NCBI GenBank assembly: GCA_034620365.1
Contig: JAQGEQ010000080.1
Span: forward strand, 310,001-374,000
Direction of reading: 5' to 3'
Length of the DNA: 64,000 nucleotides
DNA from: Pegea sp. RAD2-039
Taxonomy: Eukaryota; Chordata; Thaliacea; Salpida; Salpidae
The notes below the pieces were generated by a model. That model was given only the letters and a program-made list of their open reading frames with translations, was not told the origin of the DNA and did no database searches. The position numbers were made by a program, and so were the translations under genes. This document shows, piece by piece, positions 45,682 to 57,203 of this stretch (positions within the stretch are counted from its first letter, which is position 1; each line of letters starts with the position of its first letter).

Positions 45682-48600
45682 AATTTTCACTGAAAGAACT
45701 AAAGATCAAAACTGATTTACAAGTGTTTGTAGCATTAGATACAAGATATTTATTGCCCTTCTCATAAAAACAGGAATTGAAAAGCAACTTACGAACTGTT
45801 ATTATAAAAAGTAAAAGTAAGAATTTTAAAACTTTTTGTTGTAGGTTAATTAGGATGGGATATTTAAATTTTGGGTAACATTAGACAGTGAAAGTTAGTA
45901 ACATTATTGAAAAGTAGATGATGAGAGATTTGAAGAAAGTCAAATTTAAATTTAATTTAACAAGGCATCCAAAGTTGATGTAGCAAAGGTGCTACTCCAA
46001 GTAACACAATTATTTGAACTTCAGGTTCGTGATTTCTTTCTAAATTCCAAGTTTGAGAACTCCTTTAATGTTTTCCCAATGTATCATTTATAAATGATAT
46101 TGTTTAGATGATTCCTAACACATTCTTATTAACTGTTCCTGGTGCCATCCTTTATAATTGTATTTTCGTAAGCCAGTGTTCTTAAGCTACTCAAGCTTTC
46201 CAATCTCTAAAAAAAACACATGCTGGAAAAATGTTAAATGATTAATTAAAAACGATTGAGTAGAATTTAAGTCATTATGAAGAAATGTAGCATCTTTTGA
46301 AAAATACTATTAAGGTTCAACAACTGCTTACAGTTGAAACATACAAATTTCTATCATTGATATAATTGTAAAAATGAAAAAAAGGCAAAATTGCTGCTTT
46401 TAGGAAATCTACAACAGAACCAAAATGAATTGGAAAAGGAGCTTTTGATAAAGACTTGTTATTGTTTGTCCCTAGGAAGATACTTCAACGAAGAGATGGG
46501 TATAGGTTTTATTAAACATTTAATCAAATCAGTTATAAGGTCAATCAGTAAATCAAATTTAATAACATCTTACAGCTGTTAAGGTGATGTGATTTAAAAA
46601 ATCATAAAAACAGTTTTCCTACCTTTTCATTTCAATAGAAAGTATTGTAGTCATCCTGCTATATAAAAGCATAAGGTTTATATTTCAATCTTGGTCTTAA
46701 TGCTTTTGTCTATCTTCTTTATCTTTTATGAGGGTTTTTGAGTATGTATTTCTGAATGATAACTAAAAAGAAAATTATATTAAGGAAAATAAGTCAGGAT
46801 TTTCTGAAAAATGATAAATTTGAAGAATCGGCACGAGTTTGATGAGATAAAGTTCTATGAAATTTATCACTGATATAACATCGATAGCTAAATTGAAAAT
46901 TTTAAACTTAAAAAATCCCTGGATGAGCTTTAATAACATTTAACCTTCCCTGTTGTAGTGCCAATTATTAACCTTACTTTTATATTCCCCAGTTTTCAGA
47001 GTAAGTTGCTTAATATGAGTTTTATATTTTTGACGTTTGATTTAGAGATGCTTTTGATTTAACAATTTTTAAATGAACAGTCAAAAAAAAATGGACAGAT
47101 TAAGGCTTTTAGTTAAAGAAAGTCTTGAGTAAAATTAATGGAAGTTTTTTTACCTAATGTAATAGAAAATTTTATTTAGCTTAATATTTAATAATTCTAG
47201 GCCTCCTATTATCATCATATTATTCAGTAATTTTTGTTAGAATAGAATAAATAACTGTTAATTGTTTTGAAGTTGACACTGTAAAATATCACCTTAGTTG
47301 TTTTCTCACTTTAAGCATATATATAGTAGTTAACTGAACTAGAAGAGATATACAAATTGGGTTGAAGGTAAACAAGAACAAGGAATTAACGCAACAAAAT
47401 AGCAATTTACAAAGTTCTTATATGGTACAGAATTAAAGTATCTAATACAGCTTTTGAATAAAAGATTTCATTAATAGACTGAGTTTAAATTTATAAAAGT
47501 GTTTGTGGCAAAGTTTAGTAGCATTTGTAAAAAGTTTGAACTATATTTGGAAGATAAAGTTTCTCAAATGGTAGAAAGAATCAGTGAAAATTGATTTTTG
47601 TTAAGACTTTAAAGAAAAGTTATAATCATAACAAATTTTAGATTCTAGAATTCAAGTTATGAAAATCAACATAAAAAATGTTAAAAATGTCTGTAGAAAA
47701 TGGGAAAATTTATAAATTTATTTGAGCTTCTTGAAGATTTAAGCCACTTTTATAAAAAAAGTAGACAACAACTTTTTTACTGCTAGTGTCATCATGCTAT
47801 ATATAAAAAGATAAAAATTTAAATCAAAGATATTCTTAGACAGTCAAGACTCGTTTAAAATCCTTAGTTGAAATCTATTGGTGTCAAGATAGTGAGACAT
47901 GATGTCTATCTCATTTAAAATAAAACTTATGATATAATCTTTAACTGTCCAAATTTAAAAAGTAGGTGGATCTATATTAATTGCATTAGTAATATTTCTA
48001 TAAACCCAAAACAAGTTGGGATCAATAAAAAAAGTTGGAGGCTTGACAACAAATTTATTGAAAATTATAAGTTTATCACTAGTTTTACTCACATAAGCAA
48101 CCTTCCATTTCAATTTAATTCCCTCAATTTACTTCGTTTTTGAAGCTCTTGTTGCTTTTTTTCCAATGTGGTTGTTTGTTCAAAATATTATATTAAAAGA
48201 AGTGATTAAATTTATCATACAATGTGCAGATAAATAGCAGCACAATTACCTATTTAAGAATAAAAATGTTCTGAGGACAGTTGATTACAGTTTCATTGAG
48301 TAATTATATTCTGATAACATAATGAATTTTCTACAAAAAACAATTATTAACAGATGTAAAAACAATAAAAAATGTTTAATGGTGAAAACTATCACTGGAT
48401 TAAAAAAGAAAAACAATAAAATATTGACAAAAATATTGCTAAAATCAAATAAAGATTTATCTAACTATAAATATTTTGTAATTAAAATAGTAATTAATCT
48501 TTTTTTTTTTTCAAAACATTAATTTTATATTATGCTGCTTTTTAACTGATATTAATAGTTGTTAAGAAACAAAGACAAAATTAATAAAATATTTCAACTT

Positions 48601-49975
48601 TTTACGATATTATAACAATCTTTACAATCAAAGTATATGATTTATATATTTACTAACTAAAATTAAAGAATAAACAACCTTGAAAACTTTTAAAGAAATT
48701 TCTGAAAAAAATTAAACAAACAATTTTGTAGATCCAAAAATAATCTCCCCCTGTTATGTGAGGTTAGTAGTAATTTTTTCTAAATATACTTTAATGGCTT
48801 TTAACAGAAATGTTAATAAATGTTTTTAAGATTTGCCTTCAATTTTCTAGATTTGATAACTTAAAGTTCTTTAAAAATTATGTTGTTGTAGGATAATGAA
48901 AATATTAAATTTTAAATATTTTTTTTCAAGCTACTGTACCTGCAAAAACATAGTTTTCAACAGAATTTACTATGTTTGGTTTTAGCAAAATCTACAAAGA
49001 TATTATAAATATAACCTTTTAGAAGTTACAAGAAGGGATAAAGGCTCAACATGATTTTGAAGATTTTTCGGGATAGCTTTATATCAATATTACAATTGTT
49101 TAGATAACCATTAATTAAAGCAAAAGTTAAATACATACAATAACTTTACTAACACCAAAACAATTATAAGAAGTTAGAAAATGGTAAACACTGCTTAAAT
49201 GCTGCAAAAAAAGTCAATCAGATCTTTGCTTTGGAGCCTCTGAAAAAACAAATTGCATCAAATTATTAGTCTTTTAATTTTAAGATTTTACAGTAATTTG
49301 GTAAATTTTTCTTTAAACAGACGTTTTAACGTTTCATATCTTGCAGACTGTTTTGTATATTTCTAATTCATGCAGGTCATTATGATGTTTCTAACCAAAT
49401 AAGTATTTTATCAACCCTAAATTATGCTAGAAATTATCGCTATTATAAAATAGGGGCTAAATAAATTGTTATTTTAAATAAGAAACCGATATTAAGAAAC
49501 CTTTACAAGTATTTTAACAGAACTTAAGTTTTGCAAAGTTCTTTTATCAAATGTACCAAGCAATTTCAAGAATTTTGTTTTCTCTATTGCAGTATAAGAC
49601 TGATAAACAACTAGCTTTATTAACTAATCTCATTATTTGTTAATTTATAAAGCCCAAAAGTATAATTTAAATTTCGTTATTTAAGTTTGTAACAGTTTTA
49701 ATCATTGTTTTAAAATAATAGTTTCGCCTAAAACAAATTTTTTTTGTCTTAAAAGCTTTGATTAATGTTTTGGATCAGATATGTCTGATTAGATTTTTGA
49801 AATAACTTGTAAAGCGTAACTTGAAGCAAGAGAGTATTTCTAATTTTTTCCTCTGGTTAAAGAATGAAAATAATTATACTTATATTTTACATTATACAAG
49901 TTTTGTAAGAAAAGAAAAATTAGAGTTTAATTCTAGATTTTACAAGTTTTGTAATTCCGTTTGAACCCTATAAAA

Positions 49976-50055
49976 CATGCAATTATCTACTACGTGGCCT
50001 GTAGTAAAAACCCCCTTTGTAAGATTGTCGGGAATTTCCCTGTTATGGAGATAAC
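49976..50055 (+). repeat. conserved 80-bp core, copy 2
   Basis: Identical to the core of copy 1 through the palindrome GGGAATTTCCC (50030-50040) and the following GTTATGGAGATAAC. Confidence 0.6.
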
Positions 50056-50445
50056 TTTCTAAAATTATAATTTCTTTAATTTTTTAAATAATAATTTATA
50101 TTTATTTACAGTATTTTATTAAAATTTTTATTAAATAAATAATCATTGTTAAACAAAAATAACTAAGAAAATTATAATCAAATGTTGATAAAAAAAGGAA
50201 ACATATTTACAAATCAAGCTTTTAGTTATATTTTTTAATTAAAGTCTTGTAGCATTAATAAGATCAATAAGCTTGCTTTAAATTCTGCTGGAAGAATTGG
50301 TTTAAAATTGTTATTTCGTCCTAAGTTCTATCAACCATGATCTTATGACAGAAACATCTTTAAACTTTGATTTACACTAATTGCAGCCTTGCTAATTTGG
50401 TGATGTTTCTAAAGGGTCAACAGTATGACAGATCAAAAATTTAAA

Positions 50446-50679
50446 TCAATTAACATGGTTTGAGTAGTCATTATAGTAAATTTTTATCCACAACATTGTC
50501 TGAAACATATTATTATCGTTCTCCGAACAAAATAAGGACATTTCATTACTTTTTATATTATTATGATTACTTTTCAGTCGATTACCTGTTCTCTGACTCG
50601 AAATACTCTTACAAACTGTACCTTCATGCGTATATACAAATATAATTAAAAAGTATACAATCATATTAGGCTTAGACAT
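50446..50679 (-). CDS. 77-codon frame, possible small secreted protein, copy 2
   Basis: This is a near-identical copy of the frame at 45448-45681, with one Asn to Tyr change near the C terminus. It keeps the TTCTTTCAG site upstream of the ATG. The same doubts apply. Confidence 0.25.
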   Translation of the reverse strand: MSKPNMIVYFLIIFVYTHEGTVCKSISSQRTGNRLKSNHNNIKSNEMSLFCSENDNNMFQTMLWIKIYYNDYSNHVN

Positions 50680-53600
50680 AATTTTCACTGAAAGAACTAA
50701 AGATCAAAACTGATTTACAAGTGTTTGTAGCATTAGATACAAGATATTTGTTGCCCTTCTCATAAAAACAGGAATTGAAAAGCAACTTACGAACTGTTAT
50801 TATAAAAAGTAAAAGTAAGAATTTTAAAACTTTTTGTTGTAGGTTAGTTAGGATGGGATATTTAAATTTTGGGTAACATTAGACAGTGAAAGTTAGTAAC
50901 ATTATTGAAAAGTAGATGATGAGAGATTTGAAGAAAGTCAAATTTAAATTTAATTTAACAAGGCATCCAAAGTTGATGTAGCAAAGGTGCTACTCCAAGT
51001 AACACAATTATTTGAACTTCAGCTTCGTGATTTCTTTCCAAATTCCAAGTTTGAGAACTCCTTTAATGTTTTCCCAATGTATCATTTATAAATGATATTG
51101 CTTAGATGATTCCTAACACATTCTTATTAACTGTTCCTGGTGCCATCCTTTATAATTGTATTTTCGTAAGCCTGTGTTCTTAAGCTACTAAAGCTTTCCA
51201 ATCTCTAAAAAAACACATGCTGGAAGAATGTTAAACGATTAATTAAAAACGATTGAGTAGAATTTAAGTCTTTATGAAGAAATGTAGCATCTTTTGAAAA
51301 ATACTATTATAGTTCAACAACTGCTTACAGTTGAAACATACAAATTTCTATCATTGATATAATTGTAAAAATGAAAAAAAGGCAAAATTGCTGCTTTTAG
51401 GAAAACTACAACATAACCAAAATGAATTGGAAAAGGAGCTTTTGATAAAGACTTGTTATTGTTTGTCCCTAGGAAGATACATCAACGAAGAGATGGGTAT
51501 AGGTTTTATTAAACATTTAATCAAATCAGTTATAAGGTCAATCAGTAAATCAAATTTAATAACATCTTACAGCTGTTAAGGTGATGTGATTTAAAAAATC
51601 ATAAAAACATTTTTCCTACCTTTTCATTTCAATAGAAAGTATTGTAGTCATCCTGCTATATAAAAGCATAAGGTTTATATTTCAATCTTGGTCTTAATGC
51701 TTTTGTCTATCTTCTTTATCTTTTTTGAGGGTTTTTGAGTATGTATTTCAGAATGATAACTAAAAAGAAAATTATTATTAGGAAAATAAGTCAGGATTTT
51801 CTGAAAAATGATAAATTTGAAGACTCGGCACGAGTTTGATGAGATAAAGTTCTATGAAATTTATCACTGATATAACATCGATAGCTTAATTGAAAATTTT
51901 AAACTTAAAAAATCCCTGGATGAGCTTTAATAACATTTAACCTTCCCTGTTGTAGTGCCAATTATTAACCTTACTTTTATATTCCCCAGTTTTCAGAGTA
52001 AGTTGCTTAATATGAGATTAATATTTTTGACGTTTGATTTAGAGATGCTTTTGATTTAACAATTTTTAAATGAACAGTCAAAAAAAATGGACAGATTAAG
52101 GCTTTTAGTTAAAGAAAGTCTTGAGTAAAATTAATGGAAGTTTTTTTACCTAATGTAATAGAAAATTTTCTTTAACTTAATATTTAATATTTCTAGGCCT
52201 CCTATTATCATCATATTATTCAGTAATTTTTGTTAGAATAGAATAAATAACTGTTAATTGTTTTGAAGTTGACACTGTAAAATATCACCTTAGTTATTTT
52301 CTCACTTTAAGCATATATAGAGTAAATAACTGAACTAGAAGAGATATACAAATTGGGTTGAAGGTAAACAAGAACAAGGAATTAACGCAACAAAATAGCA
52401 ATTTACAAAGTTCTTATATGGTACAGAGTTAAAGTATCTAATACAGCTTTTGAATAAAAGATTTCATTAATAGACTGAGTTAAAATTTATAAAAGTATTT
52501 ATGGCAAAGTTTAGTAGCATTTGTAAAAAGTTTGAACTATATTTGGAAGATAAAGTTTCTCAAATGGTAGAAAGAATCAGTGAAAATTGATTTTTGTTAA
52601 GACTTTAAAGAAAAGTTATAATCATAACAAATTTTAGATTCTAGAATTCAAGTTATGAAAATCAACCTAAAAAATGTTAAAAATGTCTTTAGAAAATGGG
52701 AAAATTTATAAATTTATTTGAGCTTCTTGAAGATTTAAGCCACTTTTATAAAAAAAGTAGACAACAACTTTTTTACTGCTAGTGTCATCATGCTATATAT
52801 AAAAAGATAAAAATTTAAATCAAAGATATTCTTAGACAGTCAAGACTCGTTTAAAATCCTTAGTTGAAATCTATTGGTGTCAAGATAGTGAGACATGATG
52901 TCTATCTCATTTAAAATAAAACTTATGATATAATCTTTAACTGTCCAAATTTAAAAAGTTATTGGATCTATATTAATTGCATTAGTAATATTTCTATAAA
53001 CCCAAAACAAGTTGGGATCAATAAAAAAAGTTTGAGGCTTGACAACAAATTTATTGAAAATTATAAGTTTATCACTAGTTTTACTCACATAAGCAACCTT
53101 CCATTTCAATTTAATTCCTTCAATTTACTTCGTTTTTGAAGCTCTTGTTGCTTTTTTTCCAATGTGGTTGTTTGTTCAAAATATTATATTAAAAGAAGTG
53201 ATTAAATTTATCATACAATGTGCAGATAAATAGCAGCACAATTACTTTTTTAAGAATAAAAATGTTCTGAGGACAGTTGATTACAGTTTCATTGAGTAAT
53301 TATATTCTGATAACATAATGAATTTTCTACAAAAAACAATTATTAACAGATGTATAAACAATAAAAAATGTTTAATGGTGAAAACTATCACTGGAATAAA
53401 AAAGAAAAACATTACAATATTGACAAAAATATTGCTAAAATCAAATAAAGATTTATCTAACTATAAATATTTTGTAATTAAAATAGTAATTAATCATTTT
53501 TTTTTTCAAAACATTAATTTCATATTATGCTGCTTTTTAACTGATATTAATAGTTGTTAAGAAACAAAGACAAATTTAATAAAATATTTCAACTTTTTAC

Positions 53601-54425
53601 GGTATTATAACAATCTGTACAATCAAAGTATATGATTTATATATTTACTAACTAAAATTAAAGAATAAACAACCTTGAAAACTTTTAAAGAAATTTCTGA
53701 TGTAAAATTAAACAAACAATTTTGTAGATCCAAAAATAATCTCCCCCTGTTATGTAAGGTTAGTAGTAATTTTTTCTAAATATACTTTAATGGCTTTTAA
53801 CAGAAATGTTATTAAATCTTTTTAAGATTTGCGTTCAATTTTTTAGATTTGATAACTTAAAGTTCTTTAAAAATTATGTTGTTGTAGGATAATGAAAATA
53901 TTAAATTTTAAATATTTTTGTTCAAGCTACTGTACCTGCAAAAACATAGTTTTCAACAGAATTTACTATGTTTGGTTTTAGCAAAATCTACAAAGATATT
54001 ATAAATATAACCTTTTAGAAGTTACAAGAAGGGCTAAAGGCTCAACATGATTTTGAAGATATTTCGGGCTTTATATCAATATTACAATTGTTTAGATAAC
54101 CATTAATTAAAGCAAAAGTTAAATACATACAATAACTTTACTAACACCAAAACAATTATAAGAAGTTATAAAATGGTAAACACTGCTTAAATGCTGCAAA
54201 AAAAGTCAATCAGATCTTTGCTTTGGAGCCTCTGAAAAAACAAATTGCATCAAATTATTAGTCTTTTAATTTTAAGAATTTACAGTAATTTGGTAAATTT
54301 TTCTTTAAACAGACGTTTTTACGTTTCACATCTTGCATACTGTTTTGTATATTTCTAATTCATGCAGGTCATTATGATGTTTCTAACCAATTAAGTTTTT
54401 ATCAACCCTAAATTATGCTAGAACT

Positions 54426-55431
54426 TATCGCTATTATAAAATAGGGGCTAAATAAATTGTTATTTTAAATAAGAAACCGATATTAAGAAACCTTTACAAG
54501 TATCTTAACAGAACTTAAGATTTGCAAAGTTCTTTTACCAAATGTACCAAGCAATTTCAAGAATTTTATTTTCTCTATTGCAGTATAAGATTGATAAACA
54601 ACTAGCTGTATTAACTTATCTCATTATTTGTTAATTTATAAAGCCCAAAAGTATAATTTAAATTTCGTTAATTATGTTTTTAGCAGTTTTAATCATTGTT
54701 TTAAAATAATAGTTTCGCCTAAAACAAATTTTTTTGTCTTAAAAGCTTTGATTAAAGTTTTGGATCAGATATGTTTGATTTGATTTATGAGATAACTTGT
54801 AAGGCGTAACTTGAAGCAACAGAGTATTTCTAATTTTTTCCTCTGGTTAATAAAAGGAAATATTTAGAGTTTGGTTCTAGATTGTATAAGTTTTGTAATT
54901 CTGTTTGGACCTTATGAAGCATGCAACTACCTACTTCGTGGTCTGTAATAAAAACCCCTTTTGTAAGATTGTGGGGGATTTCCTTGTTATGGAGATAACA
55001 TTTTAAAATTAGCATTTCTTTAGTTATTAAAAAAAAATCATAAATTTTCATGTTTTTTTCTAATTATGATTATTTTTTTAATTGATTATTTATTATAATC
55101 ATAAATTATAATTAAAAGTTGATAAAAAATGGGAACATATCTACAAATCAAGCTTTTGGTTATATTTTTTAATTAAAGTCTTGTAGCATTAATATGATCA
55201 ATAAGCTTGCTTTAAATTTTGCTGGAAGAATTGGTTTATAATTGATATTTTGTCCTAAGTACCATCAACCATGATCTTATGACAGAAACATCTTTAAACT
55301 TTGATTTACACTAATTGCAGCCTTGCTAATTTGGTGATGTTTCTAAAGGGTCAACAGTATGACAGATCAAAAATTAAAATCAATTAACATGGTTTGAGTA
55401 GTCATTATAGTAATTTTGTATTCTTAACATT
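54426..55431 (+). repeat. 5-kb tandem unit, partial copy 3
   Basis: The first 400 nt match copies 1 and 2 closely, 54850-55090 is much more diverged, and 55130-55400 is again nearly identical. The copy ends near 55431, corresponding to about 45505 in copy 1. This mosaic of high and low identity points to patchy gene conversion or to recombination with an older copy. Confidence 0.7.
54920..54998 (+). repeat. conserved 80-bp core, copy 3
   Basis: The core is diverged but clear: CATGCAACTACCTACTTCG, GTCTGTAATAAAAACCCC, GTAAGATTGTG. The palindrome is changed to GGGGGATTTCC (54973-54983), which still fits the Rel-type consensus. It lies in the diverged part of partial copy 3. Confidence 0.5.
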
Positions 55432-56290
55432 GTCTGCTCAAAAGTATAATTTAAATGTCTTTATTTATCTTTTTGGCATTTTCAATCATTAGTTTAAAAT
55501 AACAGTTTCAAAAGGTTTGATTAAATATTTGCTTTCGATTATGGTGGATGTGAAAATAACCTGTAAGGCGTAACTTAAAGCTACAAAGTTTTCGAATTCT
55601 TCCCTTTGATTTAACTAAGAAAAATATTTAGAGTTTAGTTGTATAGTTTACATGTTCTTTTTCTGTTTGGACAGAGTTTGGTATGAAGCATGCAACTATC
55701 TACTTTGTGGCCTGTAGTAAAAACCGTCATCACAAGATTGTCGGGAATTTCCCTGTTCTGAAGGAACATATTTAAAGTAGTATTTCTTCAATCATTTAAA
55801 GTAAACTCAAATTTTTTGACATTATTTTGTTAAATACTTTAATGATTACAAAATCATTATTAAATAAAAATAACTTGGAGAATGATAACTAAAAGTTGAT
55901 GAAAAGGATGACAACATATTTTCAAATCAAGTTGTTAGTTACGTTTTATGAATTAAGTCTTGTGGTATAAATATGATCAATATGCTTGCTTCAAATTTTG
56001 CTAGAAGATATAGATTATAATAGATATTTCGTCCTAAGTTCTATCAACTAGTATCCTATGACAGAAACATCTTTAAACTTTGATTTACACTAATTGCAGC
56101 CTTGCTAATGTGATAATTTTTCATATGGGTATGACTGATAAAAAGATAAAATCAATTAACATGATTTGAGTATTCATTGTAGAAATTTTTTATTCATTGA
56201 GTTGTCTGAAACATATTTTTGTCGTTACCTGTACAAAAGAAGGACGTTTGATTACCTTTTAGGTTCTGAAATGGCTACTACTCTGTAAAA
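55432..56290 (+). repeat. older copy of the first ~0.9 kb of the unit
   Basis: From AAAAGTATAATTTAAATG onward this repeats the part of the unit equivalent to about 44655-45610, at clearly lower identity. With partial copy 3 it forms a shorter-period (about 0.8 kb) tandem, so the locus was already repetitive before the 5-kb duplication. Confidence 0.65.
55689..55765 (+). repeat. conserved 80-bp core, copy 4
   Basis: The palindrome GGGAATTTCCC (55743-55753) is intact, and CATGCAACTATCTACTTTG with GGCCTGTAGTAAAAACC is kept. The spacer between them differs (CGTCATCAC) and the distance is similar. This older copy therefore retains the core better than its surroundings. Confidence 0.55.
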
Positions 56291-57203
56291 ATTTGATAGA
56301 GTCCATACAAAGCAGATAAATTTGATAGAAGACTATATATACTTTTATTTTACATAGATATTAGTTTATACATTTTGATAATTTTGCAATCAACAAAAAT
56401 GCAACAATTAGAAAACTTGCATAACGTTCAATTACTTTGTTAATTTGAAACTCACAAAGTTTTTCATCTTATATACAACACATTATATTAAATAAAATTG
56501 ATAAAAGATTGTAGAAATAGAAGAGGCAAACTAATACATTTTATACTATAAGGAAACAGTAAAAGTTGAGAAGTAAATGGATACAATCATTAAAGCAAAA
56601 CGTTTTAGAGATTTATACATTCAAGATGAACTGTTTATAATAAAGAAGAATAAAACACAAATGTATAAGGGTATCTGAAAATTTCTCCAATTGCATAAAA
56701 ACAAACTGTCCTATGAAATATTCACCCTTTAGACCCAAGTGGTTGGAACTCATTCAGTCTTCATCAGTGAACAGTACTCTTGAGTTGTTCTTAGATGTTG
56801 CAACTTGAGGCAAACATGAGCTATGCGAAAAACGAATAAACTAATGTTACCTACACCACAAAATTAGTTTTTATCACCTGCTTGGTTCGTAAGAGAATGT
56901 ATTTTTCTTAGGTTTTGCATGAGACATGTAAGTTACCTCTCTCAACAAGGAGCCTTGAAAAAAGTAAATTTAGTAAAGTGGGCTAAAGTACAAGCCTATA
57001 TGAAAATGTGTTTTTTTATCTATTTATTTGGATAATATTTATTAACTTAATAGCTTACATAAATTTTGTGCTCATGCAAAAAATTAGTTATTGTAAATTG
57101 ATATGATTACAGATTTTCTATCCTGAACGATTTTGTTTAGAACTAAATTATATGAGTAACCAACTTAATTAGAAAAAAGCTATACTTGGTAGAAGCACAA
57201 TAC
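56291..57203. other. unassigned stretch between the 5-kb array and the Gln/Asn-rich gene
   Basis: No exon with consistent splice sites is seen. The interval 56690-56960 is less A+T-rich (ACCCAAGTGGTTGGAACTC) but matches nothing I recognise. Further 3' exons of the minus-strand gene starting at 60479 should lie here or beyond the array. Confidence 0.4.

Larger units (their letters stand above)
44437..49434 (+). repeat. 5-kb tandem unit, copy 1
   Basis: The unit begins at GCTATTATAAAATAGAGGCTAAAT and is followed head to tail by copy 2 with a period of about 4998 nt. The two copies are about 97% identical by eye, differing by scattered substitutions and 1-2 nt indels. There is no gene of recognisable family inside; the longest frames are 60-80 codons. 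The high identity implies recent duplication or ongoing gene conversion. Confidence 0.85.
49435..54425 (+). repeat. 5-kb tandem unit, copy 2
   Basis: This is the second full copy, period about 4991 nt to the next. It carries the same landmarks in the same order, including the 80-bp core (49976-50055) and the 77-codon minus-strand frame. Small indels against copy 1 shift several short frames, which argues that most of them are not under coding constraint. Confidence 0.85.

Noticed and set aside
46391..51579. Paired 63-codon frames in the 5-kb copies
   Set aside because: They start at TTG, not ATG, and show several replacement changes for few differences overall. Treated as chance.
48322..53560. 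Paired lysine-rich frames of 66-80 codons in copies 1 and 2 of the 5-kb unit
   Set aside because: Their ends differ by a frameshift between copies and the composition follows A-rich sequence. There is no sign of selection on the frame.
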